A DNA stretch of 64,000 nt from an uncultured Prochlorococcus sp. (GCA_902564535.1 CACFBG010000003.1:1-64000), one strand, 5' to 3'. Counted from the first letter of the stretch, positions 1-7,424 are shown. Notes: generated by a model not told the origin, from the letters alone. Numbers and translations: made by a program.

Positions 1-796
1 ACCCAACTAATTGTTGGCGTAGAATCATTTCCACAGATTGGCTCCACCCTTCTGCATTTGGAGCAGGAGCCAATATAAACTTGCCAGATTTAATTTCTTT
101 TATAAAGCAATTATTGGGCCCTTGAGGACTTGGAACAACAATAGATATATTGGCGATTTCCAATAAAGAACGATCATTTGGTGAGTCCCCTAGGCCAATA
201 ACCTTGATATTTGGTTTCTTCATAATGCCTTTTAACTTATTAATAGCTTGTCCTTTGCCGCTTCTTTTATCTATTAAGTGGCTCATTCTATTGCCTTGAA
301 CGACATCTAAACCATAAATTAATGATATTTTCTGTAATTCTTTTAAGGCATTCTTAGAAGGATTAAGGAATGGAACGCTCCATAATCTTGCTACAGCTAG
401 TTCAATTTCAGCTCCTTTTAACCCTGTTAGTCGTGTGATCTCAGAATGACTAAGATCTTCAAAGGGAAAAAGCTCTTCGCCTATTTGTTTGCTTAATTTA
501 ATTAGGAATGGTTTTAATTCATCATGTGTTTTTCCTAATGCATATTCACTTATTCCATATAAGTCTTTATTAATTCCATATATTGCCCCACCATTTTCTA
601 CAATATATGGACTTGAAAGACCCAGCTTACTTCTAAAGTTTTCAACTTCAGCAGCCGTTTTACTGGTACAAGGGATTAAATTTATTCCTTCTTTAATTAT
701 CCATTTTAAGGTTTTAATGGCAGGTTCAATATCATAATTATGATCCATTAAAGTCCCATCAAGATCTGTTACTATCCATATACTATCTTTTAGCAT
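1..796 (-). CDS. gpgP: glucosyl/mannosyl-3-phosphoglycerate phosphatase, partial (3' end outside window)
   Basis: A HAD-superfamily (Cof/MPGP-like) phosphatase expected to remove the phosphate from glucosyl-3-phosphoglycerate and release glucosylglycerate, the second step after GpgS. The minus-strand frame from ATG at 796 stays open to the window edge (about 265 residues seen). HAD motif I reads WIVTDLDGTL near residues 7-16, and motif IV GLGDSPND lies near residue 215. The start overlaps the stop of the upstream GH13 gene by one base (TAATG), so translational coupling is likely. Family membership is clear. The choice between glucosyl and mannosyl substrate is inferred from gpgS next door. 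Confidence 0.85.
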   Translation of the reverse strand, partial: MLKDSIWIVTDLDGTLMDHNYDIEPAIKTLKWIIKEGINLIPCTSKTAAEVENFRSKLGLSSPYIVENGGAIYGINKDLYGISEYALGKTHDELKPFLIKLSKQIGEELFPFEDLSHSEITRLTGLKGAEIELAVARLWSVPFLNPSKNALKELQKISLIYGLDVVQGNRMSHLIDKRSGKGQAINKLKGIMKKPNIKVIGLGDSPNDRSLLEIANISIVVPSPQGPNNCFIKEIKSGKFILAPAPNAEGWSQSVEMILRQQLVG

Positions 797-2547
797 TATT
801 TGTACACCTCATTTCTCCTGATCCATACTACTGAATATGGGTTGATTTCTACATTTGATGCATTTATTATTTTTTCTGATAGATAATCTTTCCATTCAAT
901 ATTGTCATTATGGTTGACTCTAATTCCTAATTCTTCCAAAGAAAATCTATATAACTTACTAGTAAAATTATGAATTACCCAAACCCTATCTTCTCTTTCT
1001 CCTCTGCATATAGCAACAATACCACTGCAGGATACGCTTATATGTCTCATTTGAGATGATGGATGAAAAGCTTTTAATTGACTACGAGTTTTCATCGCAA
1101 ATTGAAGAAACTTAAGGTTCTTACTGGCAAATGATTTTGGATTATTTAAATTATTAAAGAGATCATAAGCGTCAAATTTCTTTCTATTTATATCTCTTCG
1201 CTGACCAGTCTTCTTAAATGTTTCTAGATCATTTTCGCAAGCCAAAAGAGCTTGCAAATAAAAAGCCGGAATACCAGGAAGGGCCATAACAAATAGTTGA
1301 CTTAAAATAAAACGATCTGTTTGCAAAGAATTCCTCTCGTTGCTTTTACTTTTCATTGCGCTCCACCAACTTATATTTAACTCGTAAGGCTCTTCTTCCC
1401 CTTCAGGTAAAGTCCTATGACTAATTAAGCCTCCTCTTTTCTCGCATTCAGATAAAAGATTTTTAATGCGCACATCACTCATCAAACCTTTTAAAGGTAT
1501 CAGCCCAACTCCGTCATGACAGGAGGTGAAATTCAGTAAGGCTGTATTACGAGGCAGACGCTTCCAAGCCTTCAACCATTTATTAAGTAAGTCAGTCTTT
1601 TGACTGATAATCGCTTCAAGAATTAAAGGAGGTAGAGGAAAATTATATGCAATATTCGCTTCGTCAGCAGTTATTAGATAGGAAAGATTATCTTTTTCCG
1701 GAACATTCGTTTCTGTAACTAGGACACCATCTTTTAGTAGATTATTAAGCATAATCCGTATTATCTTGATAATCTTATGTGCTTTCTTATCATTAATGCA
1801 GCGTCCACCTGACCTTTTCCATATAAATCCAACGGCATCTAGCCTTAACCAACTTATACCATTTTCTATATATAGAGCTATAAGTTTTAGATATTCTAGT
1901 AGGAGATTCGGTTCTGCCCAATTCACATCAATTTGATCAGGACCAAAAGTAGTCCATACATCCCTGGGTCCATGTATTGTTTGGATGGTTTTAAAAAGAG
2001 ATGTATTCCTTGGCCTAAAGACATTTTCCCAATTATCTTTTTTGGATGGTGATAATATATATTTTGAACCTGGTTCTTTATCTTTTACAAAATCTTCAAC
2101 CCATTGGTGTCTTGAGGAAATATGATTGAGTACAATATCACCCATTAATTTTCTTTTTTTGCTGATTTTTTTTAAATCTTCCCAGTCTCCAAATGACTTA
2201 TCAATTGTCGTATGACTAGACACAGCAAAACCACCGTCACTAGTTGAATAAAGGAAGGGTAAAATATGAACTATTGAAGACAAATTACCAATATAACTTA
2301 TTATTAAGTCATAAAGAATGTTTAAGGAAGGTTTGTCTGAAGAATAAATAGAATCTGGATATGTAATTAAAACTACAGAGGAAGAATCCCAGAGGTGATA
2401 GTTAGAATCATTTTTTCTGCTTAAGGTTGAATTCTCTTCTGAAATCTGCATCAATTGCGACAATAATAATTCGATATCTTCGGCAGATTGGTCCTGATAA
2501 ATTTCCTTAAGCAGTTGTCTGAGATGGTCACTGTGAAAATCCTTCAA
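796..2547 (-). CDS. GH13_18 sucrose phosphorylase-like enzyme, candidate glucosylglycerate phosphorylase
   Basis: A 583-residue alpha-glucan-family enzyme resembling sucrose phosphorylases of subfamily GH13_18. Visible marks are VHILPFLYSTSDGGF near residues 93-107, the nucleophile in WLRLDAVGF (Asp237), the acid/base in VTETNVP (Glu279) and SCHDGVG near 348. GH13_18 includes sucrose phosphorylase and glucosylglycerate phosphorylase. Position decides little by itself, but this gene sits in one unit with the GGA phosphatase (one-base overlap) and diverges from gpgS across 75 bp, so phosphorolysis of glucosylglycerate is the favoured role. Sucrose phosphorolysis is the main alternative. The first 50 residues look like a poorly conserved extension. 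Confidence 0.8.
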   Translation of the reverse strand: MKDFHSDHLRQLLKEIYQDQSAEDIELLLSQLMQISEENSTLSRKNDSNYHLWDSSSVVLITYPDSIYSSDKPSLNILYDLIISYIGNLSSIVHILPFLYSTSDGGFAVSSHTTIDKSFGDWEDLKKISKKRKLMGDIVLNHISSRHQWVEDFVKDKEPGSKYILSPSKKDNWENVFRPRNTSLFKTIQTIHGPRDVWTTFGPDQIDVNWAEPNLLLEYLKLIALYIENGISWLRLDAVGFIWKRSGGRCINDKKAHKIIKIIRIMLNNLLKDGVLVTETNVPEKDNLSYLITADEANIAYNFPLPPLILEAIISQKTDLLNKWLKAWKRLPRNTALLNFTSCHDGVGLIPLKGLMSDVRIKNLLSECEKRGGLISHRTLPEGEEEPYELNISWWSAMKSKSNERNSLQTDRFILSQLFVMALPGIPAFYLQALLACENDLETFKKTGQRRDINRKKFDAYDLFNNLNNPKSFASKNLKFLQFAMKTRSQLKAFHPSSQMRHISVSCSGIVAICRGEREDRVWVIHNFTSKLYRFSLEELGIRVNHNDNIEWKDYLSEKIINASNVEINPYSVVWIRRNEVYK

Positions 2548-2622
2548 GAATCAATTCTTTAAGTACTCTTTAAAGTAAGGATCTTCTAAAAGGCTTACAG
2601 GTAATGTCTCGCTTACTACAAA

Positions 2623-3861
2623 ATGGACTTCCAACAGGATTTAATTACGTCAATTCATGACTATGGGGTTTTTTCTGATTCCTTGGAGGGAATGAGAAAA
2701 GGCCTATCAGAAAAAGCAACATCACTTTTAATACCTTGTCTTTATGAGGAATTTGAAAGGCCCGCATTAAATCAAATCAAGGAAGTCTTACAAGAATTAG
2801 AAGGACTCCATCAATTGGTCATAGCTCTTTCTGCAGACTCAATAGATGAAGTTAATAACGCGAAAAAGTTTTTTAGGGGTATGCCTTTCCCTGTCCATAT
2901 CCAATGGACAAATGGGCCTTCAGTGAAAGAACTTTTAAAATCTCAAGAAGAGAAAAATGGTCTAGACTTATTAGTTCCTCCGGGGAAAGGTTGGGCTGTT
3001 TGGCAGGGACTAGGAGTTGCGACTAAATCTTCAGAAGTTATAGGTTTATTTGATGCAGATATTAAAACCTTTAAGCCTTCTTATCCAGCCAGAATGTTAC
3101 CCCCTTTGTTAGACCCTTCTTACGGGATTTCATACGTAAAAGCTTTTTACAGCAGATTATCTTTAGAGAATCATTCTTTACAAGGTCGAGCAACTCGATT
3201 ATTTGTTGGCCCACTTCTTACAAGCCTTGAAAAGATATTGGGTGGAGGACCCTTCTTAAAATACCTTCAGGCATTTAGGTATCCTTTGGCGGGAGAATTT
3301 GCATTTACTCAAACTCTTGCTTTGAATTTAAGAATACCTTGTGATTGGGGATTAGAGATTGGTCTCTTGTCGGAGATATATCGACATGTAAGGACAAATC
3401 GAATAGCTCAAGTAGATTTAGGCATTTTTGATCATAAGCATAAGGAAATAGGTGATTCTATGAATAATGGATTACAAAGGATGTGTTGCGAGATCTTTTC
3501 AACAATACTTAGAGGGCTTATGGAACATCAATCTCAAAGCCTCACTAATGATCAGATTTCTACTCTACAAGTTTTATATAGCCGTATAGGAGAGGATAGA
3601 GTTAAGCAATTTGGTCTGGATTCTGTTATAAATCATCTCCCATATAATAGACATCTTGAGGAGATGGCAGTTCAAAAATTCGCCTGTTTAATTAAATCAA
3701 CAGCAGGTGCTTTTTTGAATACTCCGATTACTAAACAACTTCCTGCTTGGTCACGAGTTATTTCATGTGATAGTAGATTTCAAGATGATTTGATTGAAGC
3801 AGGTCATTGTCATTCATCTCAACTAAAATTATTTGGTCAGAATAAATTAATAACAGCTTAA
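2623..3861 (+). CDS. gpgS: glucosyl-3-phosphoglycerate synthase
   Basis: A 412-residue GT81-type glycosyltransferase that transfers glucose from a nucleotide sugar to 3-phosphoglycerate, the committed step of glucosylglycerate synthesis. The nucleotide-sugar/metal motif FDADI falls at about residues 143-147 and is preceded by a PPGKGWAVWQG loop near 119-129, as in GpgS proteins. The length fits the family. The ATG at 2623 is preceded by a 75-bp divergent intergenic region shared with the GH13_18 gene. Glucosylglycerate is a known compatible solute of marine picocyanobacteria, especially when nitrogen is scarce. Confidence 0.9.
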   Translation: MDFQQDLITSIHDYGVFSDSLEGMRKGLSEKATSLLIPCLYEEFERPALNQIKEVLQELEGLHQLVIALSADSIDEVNNAKKFFRGMPFPVHIQWTNGPSVKELLKSQEEKNGLDLLVPPGKGWAVWQGLGVATKSSEVIGLFDADIKTFKPSYPARMLPPLLDPSYGISYVKAFYSRLSLENHSLQGRATRLFVGPLLTSLEKILGGGPFLKYLQAFRYPLAGEFAFTQTLALNLRIPCDWGLEIGLLSEIYRHVRTNRIAQVDLGIFDHKHKEIGDSMNNGLQRMCCEIFSTILRGLMEHQSQSLTNDQISTLQVLYSRIGEDRVKQFGLDSVINHLPYNRHLEEMAVQKFACLIKSTAGAFLNTPITKQLPAWSRVISCDSRFQDDLIEAGHCHSSQLKLFGQNKLITA

Positions 3862-3883
3862 TTCTTGCAACAACCCTTAAAAA

Positions 3884-4036
3884 ATGAATCAGTTAGCTTT
3901 TCCCCGCAGCATCATTCATTTCATAGGAAGAAAACTAGCCCTACCAAAATTTAGAAAAGTCGACCCAATTACTGACCAGGAAATAATCGACCTGGTTGAT
4001 TCGTTTGAGAACTTCAATGGACCAACAAGGAACTAA
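3884..4036 (+). CDS. small conserved-looking protein, 50 aa
   Basis: An ATG-to-TAA frame of 50 residues, 22 bp after gpgS and on the same strand. It opens MNQLAFPRSIIHFIGRK and ends in an acidic/polar segment (DPITDQEIIDLVDSFENF). There is no clear membrane segment or known domain. The amino-acid make-up is balanced rather than simple-sequence, and it fills the gap between gpgS and the next small gene, which favours a real gene. Function is not recognised. Confidence 0.5.
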   Translation: MNQLAFPRSIIHFIGRKLALPKFRKVDPITDQEIIDLVDSFENFNGPTRN

Positions 4037-4093
4037 ACCGTTGCTTTTAATTGGGCAAGGGCAAATAGAATAAAGAGAAAGGCTGCTTGATTT

Positions 4094-4345
4094 ATGAGAC
4101 GCTTCCTAATCTCAGCTCTAACGGGTTTGACGCTTCTTTTGGCAATAGTGCCAACGGCTATTGCTTACCCAGAAGATCAATTTAACGAATGTATGATTGC
4201 GGCAAAGGCTAACCCTTCATTAGTGGGTGTTTCTGAAAGTTTTGTAGAAGGCTTCTGTGACTGTGCTTTGACAGCCATATTGGATGAAGGGAAAAATGAT
4301 GTGGCCTCAGCTAATAAGTGCGCTAAAGAAACCTTGAATCAATAG
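4094..4345 (+). CDS. small secreted/periplasmic protein with four cysteines
   Basis: An 83-residue protein with a clear signal peptide: MRR start, hydrophobic core at residues 4-20, and a likely cleavage after AIA near 24. The mature part, about 59 residues, has four cysteines (33, 55, 57, 76), including a CDC pair that could form disulfides. It lacks the LxxC lipobox of lipoproteins. No family was recognised. It stands between gpgS and a train of still smaller genes and may be the first gene of that group, since the next ATG lies 11 bp after its stop. Confidence 0.7.
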   Translation: MRRFLISALTGLTLLLAIVPTAIAYPEDQFNECMIAAKANPSLVGVSESFVEGFCDCALTAILDEGKNDVASANKCAKETLNQ

Positions 4346-4356
4346 GGCAAATAATT

Positions 4357-4461
4357 ATGCGCTTTATAAATCCAATTGATGTCTTCAAAAAGTGGTTCCT
4401 CAATAAGTTGGTTCCCTATATTGAGGGGACAAAGAAAAAACAAGAAAAGAAGGAGGACTAA
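4357..4461 (+). CDS. micro-protein, 34 aa, basic tail
   Basis: An ATG-to-TAA frame of 34 residues starting MRFINPIDVFKKWFLNKL, followed by a lysine-rich tail (KKKQEKKED). The first half could form an amphipathic helix that lies on a membrane. It is 11 bp after the secreted-protein gene and 11 bp before the next micro-gene. The end of this frame contains an AAGGAGG sequence, which is too far from the next ATG to be a normal ribosome binding site for it. Function unknown; reality rests on spacing and strand consistency. Confidence 0.45.
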   Translation: MRFINPIDVFKKWFLNKLVPYIEGTKKKQEKKED

Positions 4462-4472
4462 GAGATCTAATT

Positions 4473-4628
4473 ATGAACCTGATCGAGTTAGACAAGAAAG
4501 CTGTCCTACTAGTACAGAAGCGACTTGGACTTAGCAACTATGGAATAGTCAACCTTAGTTGGGTCTTTGGTTTTGCAGTAGGAGTTATCGCAACTCTGAT
4601 TCTGCATTGGCTCTTCTCTCCTCATTAA
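4473..4628 (+). CDS. single-span membrane micro-protein, 51 aa
   Basis: A 51-residue frame with a polar N-terminal half (MNLIELDKKAVLLVQKRLGL) and one clear membrane segment at about residues 29-47. It has the build of many small thylakoid or plasma-membrane proteins, but I do not recognise it as a known photosystem or cytochrome subunit. The next gene starts 2 bp after its stop, which argues for one transcript. Confidence 0.55.
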   Translation: MNLIELDKKAVLLVQKRLGLSNYGIVNLSWVFGFAVGVIATLILHWLFSPH

Positions 4629-4630
4629 TC

Positions 4631-4738
4631 ATGCGCCGATTTCTCCTTACATTTTTCTACACTTACCAAAGAGGCATCGCAGCAGCGGACTTCTATGAGG
4701 AACCAATAGGTGATGATTTCATCTACCCAGATTGGTAA
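4631..4738 (+). CDS. micro-protein, 35 aa, acidic C-terminus
   Basis: A 35-residue frame beginning MRRFLLTFFYTYQRG and ending in an acidic aromatic tail (FYEEPIGDDFIYPDW). Its stop TAA shares its last base with the ATG of the following gene (TAATG), a classic translational-coupling junction. It starts 2 bp after the preceding gene. No family recognised. The N-terminal MRRFL resembles that of the secreted protein at 4094, but no cleavable signal peptide is evident. Confidence 0.5.
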   Translation: MRRFLLTFFYTYQRGIAAADFYEEPIGDDFIYPDW

Positions 4739-4938
4739 TGAATTTTGCTGATAATTACGCCCGATTATTTGTCGTTATGAGCGTTCTAGGTTTCGAAGCA
4801 GCGAATACTTATTTCGCTAAGGCTGAAATTATTGGAGGGATACTCCCAAACCTCATTGCCTTTGTTTTGTTTCTACTCGCTATTGGCTATTTTTTGTTTA
4901 CGGGCCCCTTATTTGGTACAGGTAAAAAGGATGGATAA
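4738..4938 (+). CDS. small membrane protein, 66 aa
   Basis: Starts at the ATG that overlaps the previous stop (TAATG). A longer TTG start six bases upstream is possible but less likely. One strong membrane span lies at about residues 35-56, with a weaker hydrophobic helix at 10-27. It ends with GTGKKDG. Its last eight bases overlap the start of the next gene (ATGGATAA). Unknown function, with the size and shape of small photosynthetic-membrane subunits but no family motif. Confidence 0.6.
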   Translation: MNFADNYARLFVVMSVLGFEAANTYFAKAEIIGGILPNLIAFVLFLLAIGYFLFTGPLFGTGKKDG

Positions 4939-5053
4939 CTGGCCAACTGTTGAAGCCGCTAATCGAGCAGTAGGGACTGTCGGTTTGCTTCTATTTGCAG
5001 GAACTACTGCTTACCTGGTTTGGCAATTCAAAAGGTTTTTTGGAAAGCAATAA
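4931..5053 (+). CDS. single-span membrane micro-protein, 40 aa
   Basis: A 40-residue frame starting MDNWPTVEAANRAVGTV, with one membrane segment at about residues 13-32 and a basic tail (FKRFFGKQ), so the C-terminus is probably cytoplasmic. It overlaps the preceding gene by 8 bp, and AAAAGG lies immediately before the ATG. A longer in-frame start at 4832 exists but would lie wholly inside the preceding gene. No family recognised. Confidence 0.6.
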   Translation: MDNWPTVEAANRAVGTVGLLLFAGTTAYLVWQFKRFFGKQ

Positions 5054-5059
5054 AGATCA

Positions 5060-5224
5060 GTGACTCTTACCTCTCATAGACAACACAAGATTTACCTCGC
5101 AGCAACAATGGGATATGGACTTGGTTCAGATGATCCTGAAGAGATCGCTTACTACAACAAAATCAAAGCAGATATCAATCAGGACAAGAAAAACAGAAAT
5201 TTGGGAATACCCAGGGAGGACTAA
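5060..5224 (+). CDS. small soluble protein, 54 aa (or 38 aa from ATG at 5108)
   Basis: The frame opens with GTG at 5060, six bases after the preceding stop, giving 54 residues. An internal ATG at 5108 gives 38. The protein is charged and soluble, with SDDPEEIAYYNKIKADINQD near the middle. The stop TAA shares a base with the next ATG, and a GGGAGGA just before the stop would serve as ribosome binding site for that gene. Unknown function. Confidence 0.5.
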   Translation: MTLTSHRQHKIYLAATMGYGLGSDDPEEIAYYNKIKADINQDKKNRNLGIPRED

Positions 5225-5352
5225 TGCGTTACTTCTGGCCTATTGCTCGGATCGTTTTTTGCCCGCTCACAATCCTGTTTATTTATCTCACCGTCACTGA
5301 GCCACCATCAGATAAGCAAGAGCAAAGCAGTAGCTATTCTGTTCTTGATTGA
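5224..5352 (+). CDS. single-span membrane micro-protein, 42 aa
   Basis: A 42-residue frame starting MRYFWPIARIVFCPLTILF, with a membrane span at residues 7-24 and a serine-rich tail. The start overlaps the previous stop (TAATG) and has a strong GGGAGGA ribosome binding site about four bases upstream, the best such site in this train. A terminator hairpin follows 13 bp after the stop, so this is the last gene of the coupled group that begins near 4357. Confidence 0.6.
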   Translation: MRYFWPIARIVFCPLTILFIYLTVTEPPSDKQEQSSSYSVLD

Positions 5353-5364
5353 CAGTCGACTTTC

Positions 5365-5389
5365 AAGGGGCCAACTCAGGTCCCTTTTT
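5365..5389 (+). terminator. intrinsic terminator closing the micro-gene train
   Basis: AAGGGGCC (5365-5372) can pair with GGTCCCTT (5379-5386), including one G-T pair, around a six-base loop, and is followed by a run of T. It lies just after the stop at 5352. Confidence 0.7.
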
Positions 5390-5393
5390 AATC

Positions 5394-5492
5394 ATGCCTA
5401 TCAACAAACCAATTCCAGATTCTGTTGCTCGCTTTTGGCAAAAGCAGCTTCAAAGAATCAGAGAAATCATCGTTAGACCTCCTAGTAAATAG
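5394..5492 (+). CDS. basic micro-protein, 32 aa
   Basis: An ATG-to-TAG frame of 32 residues (starts MPINKPIPDSVARFWQKQ) that is rich in Arg, Lys and Pro, with a short helix predicted by eye. It lies between two terminator-like hairpins and so may be a separate short transcript. No family recognised, and the evidence is only the open frame and its compact placement. Confidence 0.35.
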   Translation: MPINKPIPDSVARFWQKQLQRIREIIVRPPSK

Positions 5493-5558
5493 AACAGGAC
5501 TTGTTGTTGTTTGAGGGTTTTGATTCTGCTTGCTTGTCATAGGTCATCCTTCAAAGAA

Positions 5559-5583
5559 GAGGCGCCTTCTAGCCTCGATTTTT
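5559..5583 (+). terminator. intrinsic terminator after the 32-aa frame
   Basis: GAGGC (5559-5563) pairs with GCCTC (5572-5576), followed by GA and five T. A short but typical terminator. Confidence 0.55.
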
Positions 5584-5606
5584 GCAACTTATACCCTCAG
5601 ATCCCT

Positions 5607-5780
5607 TTATCCATAAGCCCCATATTTTGATCTTTTAGCGATAGCAGCCCTACATTTCAGCTCGTTTAACTCCTTGAGTGAAATCGTCTCGGAATGGGCT
5701 TCAAGGTGACGTTCAACCGCTTCTCGCTCTCGCTTGGTCAAGGTCTTGCCTGAATGAATTAATTGGTTAATAGTTCTCAT
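5607..5780 (-). CDS. small soluble protein, 57 aa
   Basis: A minus-strand frame starting MRTINQLIHSGKTLTKRERE. The frame can be extended to 5840, but the extension would read through a terminator hairpin at 5810-5835, so the ATG at 5780 is preferred. The protein is highly charged and helix-rich (KREREAVERHLEAH), with no membrane segment. It could be a small regulator or nucleic-acid-binding protein, but no known fold was recognised. Confidence 0.5.
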   Translation of the reverse strand: MRTINQLIHSGKTLTKREREAVERHLEAHSETISLKELNELKCRAAIAKRSKYGAYG

Positions 5781-5809
5781 CGTGAATCTGTGATGGTGGT
5801 TTTGCGCAT

Positions 5810-5835
5810 AAAAAAAGAGGCCAGTCTTGGCCTCT
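5810..5835 (-). terminator. intrinsic terminator, minus strand
   Basis: A perfect 8-bp stem (AGAGGCCA 5816-5823 with TGGCCTCT 5828-5835) and a GTCT-length loop, followed on the minus strand by six T. It ends the transcript of the gene at 5902-6063. Confidence 0.8.
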
Positions 5836-5901
5836 CTCATCGGTGCAAATGATTGGTTGATCTCTCAGCTTTTAACGTCCTCAGTGAGCTTGGACGAAAC
5901 C

Positions 5902-6063
5902 TTATGGGTTGTAATTCACGCCGATCTCTCTAAGCAGCCGTTCGTACTGGCTGAGTGAAATCCCCATGGAAGCTGCTTTGGCTTCTCGAACAAAGACATT
6001 GCTCAAATCAGAGGCCTGCCTTAAGGGATCGATCGATCGATCGTGATTGGTCTGATTATTCAT
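5902..6063 (-). CDS. small soluble protein, 53 aa, with a (GATC)4 run in its coding sequence
   Basis: A minus-strand ATG-to-TAA frame of 53 residues starting MNNQTNHDRSIDPLRQ. It is hydrophilic and probably helical in the middle (ASDLSNVFVREAKAASMGIS). Residues 7-12 are encoded by a perfect GATC tetrarepeat at 6027-6042. A good terminator follows about 67 bp after the stop. No family recognised. Confidence 0.5.
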   Translation of the reverse strand: MNNQTNHDRSIDPLRQASDLSNVFVREAKAASMGISLSQYERLLREIGVNYNP

Positions 6064-6503
6064 AAGTAGTTTTAGTGGTTTGATTTCAGTTCTTCTTTTA
6101 TCTGCTTCTAGGTACCTGGTGCCGGCTCATCCCTCGACTTCGTCGAATCATGAGCTATCACCACTATTTCCAATTGAAAAAGAAAGTGGATTTAAGACGT
6201 AATTGATGAAGAAGGAGGAGAACTCGATCTCGCTCGTTCTCTGCTCCTCATAATCAATACGCTTTAAAGGGAGATGGAAGTCTTCAATCTTGTCGTCTTC
6301 CCCCGTGTCTTAGGGTAGATTTTCAAAACCCTAGTCTTTGCAAGGGGACTCAAAGGGCCAAAAAGTGGACTTTTGAGCGATCGCAGCACTCCCTAGAAGT
6401 GGTTTGGCAAAGCACAAAGATTGGTCTACATTCTTTGTGCGTCAAGCAGATCAGCTGGCTTAACAGGTATGAGCGGTGAGGCCAACCCGGCCCACCTTCA
6501 AAA
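6064..6503. other. non-coding stretch with hairpins upstream of tRNA-Thr
   Basis: No frame longer than about 20 codons looks convincing here. Two strong inverted repeats are visible: GCTCAT...ATGAGC (6125-6155) with an inner TCGAC/GTCGA stem, and a 9-bp perfect stem GCACAAAGA/TCTTTGTGC (6412-6440). One GCGATCGC octamer (HIP1 type) lies at 6377-6384. The composition is richer in GC than its neighbours. It could hold a small RNA or the tRNA promoter. Confidence 0.4.
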
Positions 6504-6575
<72 letters not shown>

Positions 6576-6650
6576 TATTCCCTTCCATTTATTGGAGAAA
6601 CTGATCATACAAAGTAGAGAGTAATTCAAAATTCCATTAAAATCTAAAAA

Positions 6651-7376
6651 TTAAATAACCTTCGTTTTCTTCTTTAGGAAAGTATTCAATAAACCTATCC
6701 CAAATATGATTAGAGCAGAAATTATTAATATGAACAGATAAGGCCCTTGAACAACATCTACCTCTCCGTTTATAACCTGACTAAAACTAACCCCCTTAAG
6801 TTTATTTAATGTATGCCCACCTGCAACAAATGGGATGTCTGAAATTAATATGCTTAAGATTAGGGCTGGCATAAATTGCTTCCAGGATAATTTCGTTAAT
6901 CCAACTGCATAACAAACAAAATCAAACCATGAAGTCATTAAAAAACCAGTCATCAAGAAGAAATTATGCTCTAAATATTTCTGGCTAATATTTTCAACTC
7001 GCTTCATTTGTTTAGGGCCCAAAATTTTCTTAACAAAACCTCTACCAAATTTCCGAGAAATAAAGAAGGAAGCCGAGCAAGAAAGAAAATCAGAAATAAA
7101 CATAAGAATTAATCCCGCTTGAATTCCATATACATAACCCGCAATTACAGCACAATAAGTGCCCGGTATAATAGGTATCACTATACTAATTGATCTCAAA
7201 AGAAGAATTAAAGCAGCAATAATAAACCCCTGATTATCAACTTTCGCTTGAGTGTTTTCGATAAGGTTATTTATCCAATCAAGATCAAATACTTGATAAC
7301 TAAAAATTAAAAATAAAATTAAAAATGCTAATAAAATATATTCAAAAATAGTTTTTTCATTATGAACCTTTTTCAT
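6651..7376 (-). CDS. TVP38/TMEM64-type (VTT domain) membrane protein
   Basis: A 241-residue polytopic membrane protein of the SNARE-associated/VTT (DedA-like) superfamily. It has a cytoplasmic N-terminus and spans near residues 12-30, 50-70, 78-100 and 140-160, with a final hydrophobic helix at 213-232. The re-entrant PGTYCAVIAGYVYG stretch near 72-85 and FGRGFVKK near 110 are typical. Members are linked to lipid scrambling or undecaprenyl-phosphate/membrane homeostasis. The exact substrate here is unknown. The neighbours (tRNA-Thr and a GH13 enzyme) give no further hint. Confidence 0.8.
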   Translation of the reverse strand: MKKVHNEKTIFEYILLAFLILFLIFSYQVFDLDWINNLIENTQAKVDNQGFIIAALILLLRSISIVIPIIPGTYCAVIAGYVYGIQAGLILMFISDFLSCSASFFISRKFGRGFVKKILGPKQMKRVENISQKYLEHNFFLMTGFLMTSWFDFVCYAVGLTKLSWKQFMPALILSILISDIPFVAGGHTLNKLKGVSFSQVINGEVDVVQGPYLFILIISALIIFGIGLLNTFLKKKTKVI

Positions 7377-7424
7377 GGATTTTTTGTTCTAAAGATGTTG
7401 AGGGGAAAATTTAATCCCTTAACT

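Noticed and set aside
489-737. 82-codon plus-strand frame at the left edge
   Set aside because: Opposite strand of the GGA phosphatase, which carries clear HAD motifs.
4832-5053. 73-codon version of the gene at 4931
   Set aside because: The extension lies wholly inside the previous gene; the 40-aa start overlaps its stop in the usual coupling manner.
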